DNA of 64,000 nucleotides from Flavobacterium psychrophilum (GTDB lineage: Bacteria; Bacteroidota; Bacteroidia; Flavobacteriales; Flavobacteriaceae): contig CAMCFT010000014.1 in NCBI GenBank assembly GCA_945874225.1, forward strand, positions 1 to 64,000. The letters are read 5' to 3'. The position numbers and the translations under genes are program-made. This document shows positions 54,835-62,494 of this stretch, in pieces. Numbering within the stretch: the stretch's first letter is position 1; the number at the start of each line of letters is the position of its first letter. The notes below the pieces were generated by a model. The model saw nothing but the letters and a program-made list of their open reading frames with translations, was not told the origin of the DNA and searched no databases.

Positions 54835-54886
54835 TCCGTTTTTATATTTAAAATTTGGAGTCATGCTGTCGCAAGCTCAAGTCATT
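54835..54886 (-). repeat. hairpin repeat forming the pyrH leader (same family as leuS leader)
   Basis: Read on the minus strand, the unit starts AATGACTTGAGCTTGCGACA at 54886. It contains the hairpin GAG-CTTGC-GACA-GCATG-A-CTC and then an A/T spacer ending CGG. The next unit would begin with AATGAAATA, which is the pyrH start codon. The unit length is 51 nt, against 54, 55 and 54 nt for the tandem copies before leuS. Confidence 0.8.
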
Positions 54887-54907
54887 CATTTATTGAATTG
54901 AGTTGTG

Positions 54908-54915
54908 CAAATATA
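54908..54915 (-). promoter_or_regulatory. candidate -7 element of pyrH promoter
   Basis: On the minus strand this reads TATATTTG, an exact TAnnTTTG match, about 74 nt before the pyrH ATG. The transcribed leader would consist almost wholly of the hairpin repeat. Confidence 0.55.
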
Positions 54916-55264
54916 GACATATTCTATTTTTTTAAAATAATGTTTTTGAAAAATTAATTTAGGTTGTGTTTTTAATGCCAATTAACACAAAATATTTTTT
55001 TGATCTTCAAAAAAAGGCTGTTTTGATTTTTTTCTAAATTTGAATTGTCTTTTTTGGTCTCTAAATTCAGTTAAATTATAACAGTTGCAAAGTTTCTTGC
55101 TAAATTATGAGCTGGAAGCAAATACTAATCAATTTGTTGCAAACCAATCTTAGCACTATTTCGAGGAGGAATTTTTTTTCGCTACTTATTCTTACTATTT
55201 TTTTGAAGGGAACGCTAAAAATTTTTATCGTTGCACAATGTAAAAGCTAAAAATTAAGCATTCA

Positions 55265-55272
55265 TAACTTTG
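55265..55272 (+). promoter_or_regulatory. candidate -7 element before the 25-codon gene
   Basis: TAACTTTG fits TAnnTTTG. It lies 137 nt before the ATG of the 25-codon frame, and no longer gene lies downstream on this strand. Confidence 0.4.
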
Positions 55273-55408
55273 TTAATAAATAGTTTTGATATATTTTTTA
55301 TTTTTTATAAAAAATTTGTAAATTGCAAACCTCAACCAAATCTACTATTATTAATTTACTTTTTTTATTGGTGTTTAATTATTGTTTAACAATTTAAAAA
55401 ACAACCAT

Positions 55409-55486
55409 ATGAAAAATCTATTTGAAAGAGTGTTTGATTACATCTCTACTGCATTATTTGGAGGTAAAACCACAACTCATTATTAA
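55409..55486 (+). CDS. candidate 25-residue peptide
   Basis: A short frame with ATG at 55409 and TAA at 55484-55486. The peptide starts MKNLFERVFDYISTALFGG and ends KTTTHY. It is amphipathic, with a helical N-terminal half. It lies in a long gap, has a plausible promoter upstream and is flanked by no longer frame on its strand. A chance frame of this size is common, so it rests on position and composition. Function unknown. Confidence 0.4.
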   Translation: MKNLFERVFDYISTALFGGKTTTHY

Positions 55487-55536
55487 TCTAAAAACACTAA
55501 GTTAGGTAAATAAAGAGTATGGAATAAAACTACCTA

Positions 55537-56238
55537 TTATAATTTTTGGGCTAAACTTTCTTCGAACAAAGTCACGTCCATAGCATCGGTAACTTCATAA
55601 TTACCAATTTTTGTTCTTCGCAAAACAATTAAATGCGAACCGGAATTTATTGCTTTTCCAAAATCATATGCTAAGGAACGAATATAAGTTCCCTTGCTAC
55701 AAACGACTCTAAAATCGACTTCGGGAAGTGCAATTCGAGTAATTTCGAATTCGTGGATTGTTGTTTTTCTAGTTGCTATTTCTACAGTTTCACCAGCACG
55801 TGCGTGCTCATAAAGACGGATTCCGTCTTTTTTTATGGCTGAGAAAATAGGTGGTTTTTGGTCGATTTCTCCCAGAAATTGTTTCACCGTTTCGTGAATT
55901 AAAGCTTCATCAATATGTGAAGTTTCAAAAGTTTCGTCAATTTCAGTTTCTAAATCATAAGAAGGCGTGGTCGCTCCAATGTAGAAAGTTCCTGTATATT
56001 CTTTTGCTTGACCTTGAAGCTCTGTGATTCTTTTGGTAAATTTTCCGGTACAAACTAGCAGTAATCCGCTTGCCAATGGATCTAAAGTTCCAGCGTGACC
56101 AATCTTGAATTTTTTTGGAAGTCCTGCTTTGTTAATCAAAGCATATTTCATTTTATTGACAGCTTGAAACGAGGTCCAATGCAAAGGTTTGTCAATTAAG
56201 ATGATTTGTCCGTTTAAATAATCTTCGGCAGTATGCAA
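55537..56238 (-). CDS. truB: tRNA pseudouridine-55 synthase
   Basis: A 233-residue enzyme that makes pseudouridine 55 in the T-loop of tRNAs. Motif I (DKPLHWTSFQAVNK) and motif II with the catalytic aspartate (GHAGTLDPLASGLL, D53) are present, as are SAIKKDGIRLYEHAR and VVCSKGTYIRSLAYDFG. It lacks the C-terminal PUA domain of longer homologues, as is usual here. It is the last gene of the ftsX-DUF3098-uppP-truB unit, starting 6 nt after the uppP stop. Confidence 0.96.
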   Translation of the reverse strand: MHTAEDYLNGQIILIDKPLHWTSFQAVNKMKYALINKAGLPKKFKIGHAGTLDPLASGLLLVCTGKFTKRITELQGQAKEYTGTFYIGATTPSYDLETEIDETFETSHIDEALIHETVKQFLGEIDQKPPIFSAIKKDGIRLYEHARAGETVEIATRKTTIHEFEITRIALPEVDFRVVCSKGTYIRSLAYDFGKAINSGSHLIVLRRTKIGNYEVTDAMDVTLFEESLAQKL

Positions 56239-56244
56239 GGTGAT

Positions 56245-57069
56245 TTATTTTAAGTATGAAAAGTAAATCAATAAAAATGTGCCCACAATGATACGATACC
56301 AACCCCAAGGTTTAAAGCCATATTTATTTATAATTCCAATAAAAAATTTGATGGCTAAAATCGCAACTAAAAAGGCGATTACATTACCAATTAAAAACAT
56401 CATAGTATTGTCTTGTGATTTTAAAATCAGTTCATAACCCTTCATTTGAGAAGTTTCGTAGGTTTTTAAAAAAACCGAATAGCAAGTAACAGCCAACATG
56501 GTTGGAACTGCCAGAAAAAACGAAAATTCCGCAGCAGTATTTCGAGACAATCCTTGTTGCATCCCGCCGATGATGGAAGCCGCAGACCGACTTGTTCCTG
56601 GCATCATCGCCAAACATTGCCAAAAACCAATCGCAACTGCTTTTTTTATAGTAATATCTTCTTCATTTACAATAGTGGTCTTGTCCTTGAAGTATTGGTC
56701 AACAAAAAGCAAAATTACGCCGCCTAGGATTAAAACAATCGCAATAGGAATAGGGTCTCCTAAAACAGCTTCGATTTTGTCGTCGAATAATTTTCCCAAG
56801 ACCAAGGCTGGAATTACTGCAAAAGCCAATTTAGTATAAAAATTAATTCCAATTTTTAATGTGGAGAATGCCAAGAATTTCTTCCAATACAACACCACGA
56901 CAGCTAAAATGGCTCCAAATTGAATCGAAACCTGAAAAAGTTTCACAAAATCATCTTCTTGGATCCCAAAATAGGAACTCGTAAAAATCATGTGGGCCGT
57001 GGAAGAAATAGGAAGATATTCGGTTAATCCCTCGATAATGGCAATAATTATGGCTTGAAGTGTATTCAT
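56245..57069 (-). CDS. uppP: undecaprenyl-diphosphatase (UppP/BacA)
   Basis: A 274-residue inner-membrane enzyme that recycles undecaprenyl diphosphate for cell-wall and glycan synthesis. Both signatures are present: EGLTEYLPISSTAH (residues 14-27) with the conserved Glu/Ser/His, and PGTSRSAASIIGG with the catalytic Arg. It has about eight membrane helices. The gene is second-last in a minus-strand operon with truB. The leader carries four tandem TTTTCAG repeats that separate it from the DUF3098 gene. Confidence 0.95.
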   Translation of the reverse strand: MNTLQAIIIAIIEGLTEYLPISSTAHMIFTSSYFGIQEDDFVKLFQVSIQFGAILAVVVLYWKKFLAFSTLKIGINFYTKLAFAVIPALVLGKLFDDKIEAVLGDPIPIAIVLILGGVILLFVDQYFKDKTTIVNEEDITIKKAVAIGFWQCLAMMPGTSRSAASIIGGMQQGLSRNTAAEFSFFLAVPTMLAVTCYSVFLKTYETSQMKGYELILKSQDNTMMFLIGNVIAFLVAILAIKFFIGIINKYGFKPWGWYRIIVGTFLLIYFSYLK

Positions 57070-57080
57070 TTTTGAGAAAA

Positions 57081-57108
57081 TTTTCAGTTTTCAGTTTTCA
57101 GTTTTCAG
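57081..57108. repeat. four tandem TTTTCAG repeats
   Basis: The 7-base unit TTTTCAG occurs four times without interruption in the 78-nt gap between the DUF3098 gene and uppP, ending 12 nt from the uppP ATG. Slipped-strand length changes would alter the uppP leader. Confidence 0.8.
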
Positions 57109-57147
57109 TCTGTTGCTAACTGAACACTGAATCCTGAACACTGTAAA

Positions 57148-57405
57148 CTATTTTGAAGGGTTTTTTAAAATAGCATAAATGGTGATTCCAAAACCAATTA
57201 AAACGGTTGTTGGAGCTAAACGGATTCTTCTAAAGTTAAAAATTTCTTCGTTAAATACATTTGGATTTTCACTTCCGCCGCCTGACATCAATAGGAACCC
57301 AAGTGCAATTACAGCAATACCAATGAGTAGAATTTTATAATTTATTTTCTCAAAAAGAAATTCGTGTTCTTGTTTTTGTTCTTGTTTTATTTCGTTTTTT
57401 TTCAT
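57148..57405 (-). CDS. DUF3098 small membrane protein
   Basis: An 85-residue protein with two membrane helices (LLIGIAVIALGFLLMSGG and VLIGFGITIYAIL). An acidic/polar N-terminus precedes helix 1, and the middle motif ENPNVFNEEIFNFRRIRLAP is characteristic of DUF3098. It lies between ftsX (10 nt upstream) and uppP, a gene order common in this phylum, which hints at a link with cell division or cell-wall lipid recycling. The function has not been established. Confidence 0.88.
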   Translation of the reverse strand: MKKNEIKQEQKQEHEFLFEKINYKILLIGIAVIALGFLLMSGGGSENPNVFNEEIFNFRRIRLAPTTVLIGFGITIYAILKNPSK

Positions 57406-57415
57406 TTTATGCTAT

Positions 57416-58291
57416 CTAGTATAAGTCATCGGTTCTTAGATTCAAAAATCGTTGGGTTGCAAAATAAGTGCTAATCCAGGTAATCAAAATTCCAATGCTG
57501 AAAACCAATAATAAGACTAAAGCAACAAGTAATTTATCGTCAAGAATTCCTAAATCCGGAAAATTAACTTGGAGATAAACTAAAACTCCAATCAGCGCAA
57601 TGATTGCTAGGCCTGCGCCAATCATACCCAATCGGATGCTTCGCATCACAAATGGTTTTCTGATAAATGCTTTTGTAGCACCAACCATTTGCATCGTTTT
57701 AATGATAAATCGATGAGAATAAATGGATAAACGCAAAGAACTATTGATTAATAAAACAGCAATAATAGTTAGGAAACCACTGATTATTAATATCCACATA
57801 CTCACTTTTTTGATATTATCATTTACTAAATTGACCAATTGTTTGTCATAAACGATGTCCGAAACCATAGGGTTCTTGTGTAATTGACTTTCTATTTTTG
57901 CAATACTGTCCTTTTCTACATAATCAGCTTTGAGGTTGATGTCAAACGAATTTTGCAAAGGATTTGTTCCTAAGAATGTCATAAAATCTTCGCCAATAAT
58001 GTCAGTATGTTGCTTTGCTGCAGCATCTTTAGAGACATATGCATATGATTTAGTAAAATCAGCAGCTTTTAATTCTTTTCCAAAAGCCTTTAAAATTGAG
58101 TCATTAGCATCGTTCTTGAAAAATACTGTCATTGCAATTTTTTCCCTAAAATTGTCCGCCAGTTTTTTAGAATTTATAATAAAAAATCCCAGAATTCCCA
58201 ATAGGAATAACACCAAGAATACACTTAGCACAACCGAGAAATAAGAGGAAATTAACCTGCGTTTTTGAAATTTATCAAATGAAGAAGCCAT
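57416..58291 (-). CDS. ftsX: cell-division permease-like protein FtsX
   Basis: A 291-residue inner-membrane protein with four helices. TM1 (SVFLVLFLLGILGFFII) is followed by a periplasmic domain (about 45-165), and the last three helices have the FtsX/MacB permease pattern, including MQMVGATKAFIRKPFVMRS. FtsX works with the ATPase FtsE to activate septal peptidoglycan hydrolases. ftsE is not adjacent, which is usual in Bacteroidota. It is the first gene of the minus-strand operon and diverges from leuS. Confidence 0.93.
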   Translation of the reverse strand: MASSFDKFQKRRLISSYFSVVLSVFLVLFLLGILGFFIINSKKLADNFREKIAMTVFFKNDANDSILKAFGKELKAADFTKSYAYVSKDAAAKQHTDIIGEDFMTFLGTNPLQNSFDINLKADYVEKDSIAKIESQLHKNPMVSDIVYDKQLVNLVNDNIKKVSMWILIISGFLTIIAVLLINSSLRLSIYSHRFIIKTMQMVGATKAFIRKPFVMRSIRLGMIGAGLAIIALIGVLVYLQVNFPDLGILDDKLLVALVLLLVFSIGILITWISTYFATQRFLNLRTDDLY

Positions 58292-58381
58292 AGTTTATTG
58301 GAATTATGGGGTAAAAATAACAAAGAATTTCTTTATTTAAAGTTAATAACGTTCAAACTTTCAACTTTCGTACAATAAATG

Positions 58382-58389
58382 TAAATTTG
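58382..58389 (+). promoter_or_regulatory. candidate -7 element of leuS promoter
   Basis: TAAATTTG fits TAnnTTTG and lies 218 nt before the leuS ATG, so transcription from it would include all three leader repeats. A small palindrome AAAGTC-TTTGA-GACTTT follows at 58412-58428. Confidence 0.45.
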
Positions 58390-58443
58390 GCGTCTAAAAG
58401 AATTATCCGTAAAAGTCTTTGAGACTTTGAATTCTATCAATAA

Positions 58444-58606
58444 AATGACTTGAGTTTGCGAAAGCATGACTCCTTTAAAAAAACAATAATAAAGAGGAAT
58501 GACCAGAGCTTGCGACCGCGTGACTCCATTAAAAAAACAATTAATAACAAGGAATGACCAGAGCTTGCGACCGCAAGACTCCTTTAAAAAAACAATAATA
58601 TAGAGG
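58444..58606 (+). repeat. three tandem hairpin repeats abutting the leuS start codon
   Basis: Units are 58444-58497 (54 nt), 58498-58552 (55 nt) and 58553-58606 (54 nt). Each starts AATGAC and carries the hairpin GAG-YTTGC-loop GAMM-GCRWG-A-CTC. Then comes ACTCCWTTAAAAAAACAAT, and the unit ends AGG. A fourth unit would begin at 58607 with AATGA, which is exactly the leuS start codon. A 34-codon frame runs from the ATG of unit 2 (58499) to a TAG at 58601-58603, 4 nt before leuS. Confidence 0.9.
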
Positions 58607-58607
58607 A

Positions 58608-61499
58608 ATGAAATACAATCCGAACGAAATAGAGGCCAAATGGCAAAATTATTGGGCCGAAAATCAAACTTTTGCAGCTCAAAATAACTCAGAGAAACCA
58701 AAATATTATGTTTTGGATATGTTTCCTTATCCGTCTGGTGCGGGATTGCACGTTGGGCATCCACTGGGTTACATCGCTTCAGATGTGTATTCTCGCTACA
58801 AAAGACATCGTGGTTTTAATGTATTGCATCCTATGGGTTATGATAGTTTTGGATTGCCAGCCGAACAGTATGCCATACAAACAGGTCAACGTCCAGAAGA
58901 CACAACTTCGGTAAATATTGATGGAGGCGTAGACAAAGAAGGAAATAAAATTGCGGGTTATAGAAAACAATTGGATAAAATTGGATTTTCATTCGATTGG
59001 AGTCGTGAAGTACGTACTTCGAATCCAGATTATTATAAACACACACAGTGGATTTTCATTCAATTATTCAATTCTTGGTACAATAAAAATACAGACAAAG
59101 CCGAAGATATTTCGACCCTGATTTCTATTTTCGAAAGTGAAGGAAATACTAATGTAAATGCGGTTTGCGACGATAATATTGCTGTTTTTTCGTCAAGCGA
59201 ATGGAAAGCGCTTTCGACAGAAGACCAACAACGAATTATTTTAAAATATAGATTGACTTATTTGGCCGAAACCGAAGTGAACTGGTGTCCCGGATTAGGA
59301 ACTGTTTTGGCTAATGACGAAATTGTAAACGGTGTTTCAGAACGTGGTGGATTTCCGGTTATTCGCAAGAAAATGACCCAATGGAGCATGCGAATTTCGG
59401 CTTATGCGGAACGTTTGTTACAAGGATTAGATACTATTGACTGGAGCGAAAGCATTAAAGAAAGTCAAAGAAACTGGATTGGAAAATCCGTTGGAGCGAT
59501 GGTTTCCTTTAAATTGAAAAACCACGAAGCAAATATTGATGTTTTCACCACCCGTCCAGACACGATTTTCGGAGTTACATTTATGACATTGGCACCAGAA
59601 CACGAATTGGTTGCTCAAATCACGACTCCAGAACAAAAAGCAGCAGTAGACACTTATATTGAAAAAACCGCAAAACGTTCCGAAAGAGAGCGTATGGCAG
59701 ATGTAAAAACCATTTCGGGAGTTTTCACAGGAGCTTATGCCGAGCATCCGTTTACGAAAGAATCGATTCCGGTTTGGATTGGCGATTATGTTCTCGCGGG
59801 TTATGGAACTGGCGCTGTTATGGCGGTTCCTTGTGGCGACGAAAGAGATTATGCTTTTGCCAATTTCTTCAAAGGACAAAACGGAATGCAAGAAATCAAG
59901 AATATTTTTGCTTTAAATTCCCCTCCATTGGAGGGGTGCCCGGAGGGCGGGGTGGATTTTGCTTTCGCTGAAAAAGATGGATTTACAATGAAAAATTCGG
60001 ATTTCCTAAATGGATTGAATTACAAAGAAGCGACCAAGAAAGTTATCTCGGAATTAGAAAAAATAAAACAAGGAAAAGGGAAAATTAATTACCGTTTGCG
60101 TGATGCTGTTTTCTCTCGCCAAAGATATTGGGGCGAACCGTTTCCTGTATATTATGTGAATGGATTGCCACAAATGATAGATGCTAAACATTTGCCTATC
60201 GTGTTGCCGGAAGTAGAAAAATACTTGCCAACGGAAGATGGCCAACCACCTTTAGGAAATGCTTTAGTTTGGGCTTGGGATAGTGAAAACAATAAAGTGG
60301 TTGACACGAATTTGGTAGACCACAAAACAGTTCATCCTCTTGAATTGAATACGATGCCAGGTTGGGCGGGAAGTTCCTGGTATTGGATGCGTTATATGGA
60401 TGCGCATAATGAAAACGAATTTGCAAGCAAGGAGGCTCTGAAATATTGGGAAAGCGTAGATTTATACATTGGCGGAAGCGAACACGCAACCGGACATTTA
60501 TTGTATTCTCGTTTTTGGAATAAATTCCTAAAAGACAAAGGCTTTGCGCCAACGGAAGAACCATTCAAGAAGTTGATTAATCAAGGAATGATTTTGGGAA
60601 TGAGTGCGTTTGTTTATCGATTAGAAGGAACAAACACATACGTTTCAAAAAATAAAACGGAAGGTCAAAAAGTACAACCAATTCACGTTGATGTTTCGAT
60701 GGTAAACACTTCTGATGAATTAGATATTGAAAAATTCAAGTCTTGGAGAGAAGATTATGCTAATGCAGAATTCATTTGTGAAGATAACGGCAAATACATA
60801 GTAGGTCGCGAAATCGAAAAAATGTCGAAATCCAAATACAATGTCGTAACTCCAGATGATATTTGCAACGAATATGGAGCTGACACTTTGCGTTTGTACG
60901 AGATGTTTTTAGGGCCATTGGAACAAGCGAAACCTTGGAATACGGCAGGAATTTCGGGAGTTTTTGGTTTTCTTAAAAAATTATGGCGTTTGTATTTTGA
61001 CGAAAATGGTCTAATCGTAACCAATGACGAACCAACGAAAGACAGCTTGAAATCTTTACACAAAACCATCAAAAAAGTGGCGGAAGATATCGAAGGTTTC
61101 TCTTTTAATACTTCGGTTTCGCAGTTTATGATTTGTGTGAATGAATTGTCAACACAAAATTGTCATTCTCGTGCCATTTTAGAGCCATTAGCTATTTTGA
61201 TTTCGTCTTATGCGCCACACATCGCCGAGGAATTGTGGAGTCAGTTAGGGAATTCAGGATCGATTTCTACGGTAGGTTTCCCAATATTAGACGAAAAACA
61301 TTTGGTGGAAAGCAGTAAGGAATATCCTGTTTCTTTCAACGGAAAAATGCGTTTTACCATCGAATTACCGTTGGATTTATCTGTTCCTGAAATTCAGGAA
61401 ATCATTATGAAAGACGAAAGAACCCTGAAACAATTAGACGGAAAAACGCCAAATAAAATAATCATAGTTCCAGGGAAAGTCATTAATTTGGTGGGGTAG
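58608..61499 (+). CDS. leuS: leucyl-tRNA synthetase with in-frame palindromic insert
   Basis: A 963-residue class I synthetase that charges tRNA-Leu and edits mischarged amino acids. The HIGH-type motif is in PSGAGLHVGHPLGY, the CP1 editing domain has DVFTTRPDTIFGVTFMTLAP, and KMSKS is at residues 738-742. Residues 437-450 (NSPPLEGCPEGGVD) are encoded by a palindromic repeat inserted in frame in the editing domain and are not part of the core fold. The start codon is the edge of a tandem repeat. The stop touches another small palindrome (61500-61519). Confidence 0.96.
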   Translation: MKYNPNEIEAKWQNYWAENQTFAAQNNSEKPKYYVLDMFPYPSGAGLHVGHPLGYIASDVYSRYKRHRGFNVLHPMGYDSFGLPAEQYAIQTGQRPEDTTSVNIDGGVDKEGNKIAGYRKQLDKIGFSFDWSREVRTSNPDYYKHTQWIFIQLFNSWYNKNTDKAEDISTLISIFESEGNTNVNAVCDDNIAVFSSSEWKALSTEDQQRIILKYRLTYLAETEVNWCPGLGTVLANDEIVNGVSERGGFPVIRKKMTQWSMRISAYAERLLQGLDTIDWSESIKESQRNWIGKSVGAMVSFKLKNHEANIDVFTTRPDTIFGVTFMTLAPEHELVAQITTPEQKAAVDTYIEKTAKRSERERMADVKTISGVFTGAYAEHPFTKESIPVWIGDYVLAGYGTGAVMAVPCGDERDYAFANFFKGQNGMQEIKNIFALNSPPLEGCPEGGVDFAFAEKDGFTMKNSDFLNGLNYKEATKKVISELEKIKQGKGKINYRLRDAVFSRQRYWGEPFPVYYVNGLPQMIDAKHLPIVLPEVEKYLPTEDGQPPLGNALVWAWDSENNKVVDTNLVDHKTVHPLELNTMPGWAGSSWYWMRYMDAHNENEFASKEALKYWESVDLYIGGSEHATGHLLYSRFWNKFLKDKGFAPTEEPFKKLINQGMILGMSAFVYRLEGTNTYVSKNKTEGQKVQPIHVDVSMVNTSDELDIEKFKSWREDYANAEFICEDNGKYIVGREIEKMSKSKYNVVTPDDICNEYGADTLRLYEMFLGPLEQAKPWNTAGISGVFGFLKKLWRLYFDENGLIVTNDEPTKDSLKSLHKTIKKVAEDIEGFSFNTSVSQFMICVNELSTQNCHSRAILEPLAILISSYAPHIAEELWSQLGNSGSISTVGFPILDEKHLVESSKEYPVSFNGKMRFTIELPLDLSVPEIQEIIMKDERTLKQLDGKTPNKIIIVPGKVINLVG
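59918..59956. repeat. palindromic repeat inserted within leuS
   Basis: CCCCTCC (59920-59926) pairs with GGAGGGG (59930-59936) around ATT. A second small stem GCCC/GGGC (59938-59941, 59945-59948) follows, then GGGGTGGA. This CCCTCC...GGAGGGGTGCCCG...GGGCGGGG pattern is familiar as a flavobacterial intergenic repeat. Here it is translated in frame. GC content is far above its surroundings. Confidence 0.8.
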
Positions 61500-61519
61500 A
61501 GACGCTCTGCAGTGCGTCT
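61500..61519. repeat. palindrome at the leuS stop
   Basis: AGACGC-T-CTGCAG-T-GCGTCT forms an almost perfect inverted repeat starting directly after the TAG of leuS. The core around CTGCAG recurs widely in Bacteroidota intergenic DNA. No T-tract follows, so it is a weak terminator candidate. Confidence 0.65.
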
Positions 61520-61603
61520 GTAAATAATGTCAATTTGGCATTCAAAAAATTGGCTTAAAATTTGATGAAGGGTATTTATAAAATTAATTAAAAAAAGAAA
61601 TTT

Positions 61604-62293
61604 ATGTTAGGATTTAGTTTACCAGCGATGATTTTAATGGGCGGTATTATGCTAGCAAGTTGGTTAGTAAGCTCAAGATTAAAAAGTAAATTTGAAAAAT
61701 ACTCCAAATTGCATTTGCGAAACGGAATGTCTGGACAGGAAATTGCCGAAAAAATGCTGGCAGATCACGGAATTCGTGACGTAAAAGTAATTTCGGTAGC
61801 AGGGCAATTAACGGATCATTACAATCCAACAGATAAAACGGTTAACTTAAGCGAAGCAGTTTTTAACCAAAGAAATGCTGCTGCAGCAGCGGTTGCAGCG
61901 CACGAATGTGGTCATGCTGTGCAACACGCAACGGCTTACAGCTGGTTAACAATGCGTTCTAGTTTAGTTCCGGTTGTTAATATTGCATCAACTTACATGC
62001 AATGGATTTTGCTCGGTGGAATTTTAATGATTAATTCATTTCCGCAACTTTTATTGATTGGGATTGTGATTTTTGCAGCTACAACTTTATTTAGTATTGT
62101 CACTTTGCCAGTAGAATATGATGCGAGTAATCGTGCATTAGCCTGGTTAGAAAACAAGAGAATGTTATCTCAAGAAGAGCAAGCCGGAGCAAAAGACGCG
62201 CTTAATTGGGCTGCAAGAACGTATGTTGTTGCTGCTTTAGGTTCAATCGCCACTTTGTTGTATTATATATCTATTTATATGAATAGAAGGTAA
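61604..62293 (+). CDS. zinc metallopeptidase, YugP type
   Basis: A 229-residue membrane-embedded peptidase. An N-terminal helix (LPAMILMGGIMLASWLVS) precedes the zinc-binding motif AAHECGHAVQH (H100, E101, H104). Three further hydrophobic segments follow (MQWILLGGILMI, LLIGIVIFAATTLFSIVTL, VAALGSIATLLYYI), with EYDASNRALAWL between them. These features match the YugP/DUF-type neutral zinc peptidases. Substrate unknown; membrane-protein quality control is often suggested. It lies 104 nt after leuS on the same strand, probably separately transcribed. Confidence 0.9.
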   Translation: MLGFSLPAMILMGGIMLASWLVSSRLKSKFEKYSKLHLRNGMSGQEIAEKMLADHGIRDVKVISVAGQLTDHYNPTDKTVNLSEAVFNQRNAAAAAVAAHECGHAVQHATAYSWLTMRSSLVPVVNIASTYMQWILLGGILMINSFPQLLLIGIVIFAATTLFSIVTLPVEYDASNRALAWLENKRMLSQEEQAGAKDALNWAARTYVVAALGSIATLLYYISIYMNRR

Positions 62294-62326
62294 TATCAAG
62301 ATGTTTAAAAATATATAACCTCAGTT

Positions 62327-62476
62327 TATCTTTGTAAATTTGGGAAGTGAGTATAAAAAAAGCTGTGATAATTCGAGGGCACTGAAAAACCCGGCTTATT
62401 TTGATTAGTGTCGTTTTCTAGAGCATAAAAAAACGCTTATAACAGGATTTTAAATATCCTTTATAAGCGTTTTTAT
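62327..62476 (+). ncRNA. candidate small RNA or long 3' UTR
   Basis: The gap after the peptidase gene holds TATCTTTG (62327-62334, TAnnTTTG) on the plus strand and a strong terminator at 62429-62474. That would give a transcript of about 135-140 nt with no reading frame. Inside, AAGC/GCTT and GGG/CCC pairs could form a small stem (62371-62395). It may equally be just the 3' UTR of the peptidase mRNA. Confidence 0.3.
62429..62474. terminator. bidirectional terminator between peptidase gene and hemD
   Basis: A 14-bp stem AAAAACGCTTATAA/TTATAAGCGTTTTT is extended inward by AGGAT/ATCCT, with A- and T-tracts outside. It lies between the convergent peptidase and hemD genes, 20 nt from the hemD stop. 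Confidence 0.9.
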
Positions 62477-62494
62477 TTTTGTAGGAATGGGTAA

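Larger units (their letters stand above)
54887..55536. other. 650-nt AT-rich gap with a promoter pair and a short gene
   Basis: The stretch between pyrH and truB carries the pyrH -7 element, a TAACTTTG element at 55265-55272 reading rightwards, and a 25-codon reading frame at 55409-55486. The part from 54960 to 55250 shows no reading frame or strong hairpin; it has several long T and A runs. Confidence 0.6.

Noticed and set aside
54835-54864. pyrH start at 54864
   Set aside because: The extra ten residues come from the leader hairpin repeat. The family N-terminus begins at the ATG at 54834.
58444-58606. Short CRISPR-like array before leuS
   Set aside because: The units are contiguous with no unique spacers, no cas genes are near, and the spacing is set by the repeat itself.
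58390-58607. T-box or leucine-attenuator leader for leuS
   Set aside because: There is no T-box sequence or specifier stem, and the 34-codon upstream frame has no run of Leu codons.
58333-58764. Minus-strand 143-codon frame across the leuS leader
   Set aside because: It is made from the tandem repeat and the antisense of leuS. It has repeated segments in its translation and no recognisable protein.
59427-59891. 154-codon antisense frame in leuS
   Set aside because: It is fully inside leuS and Cys/Phe/Asn-rich, as expected from antisense reading.
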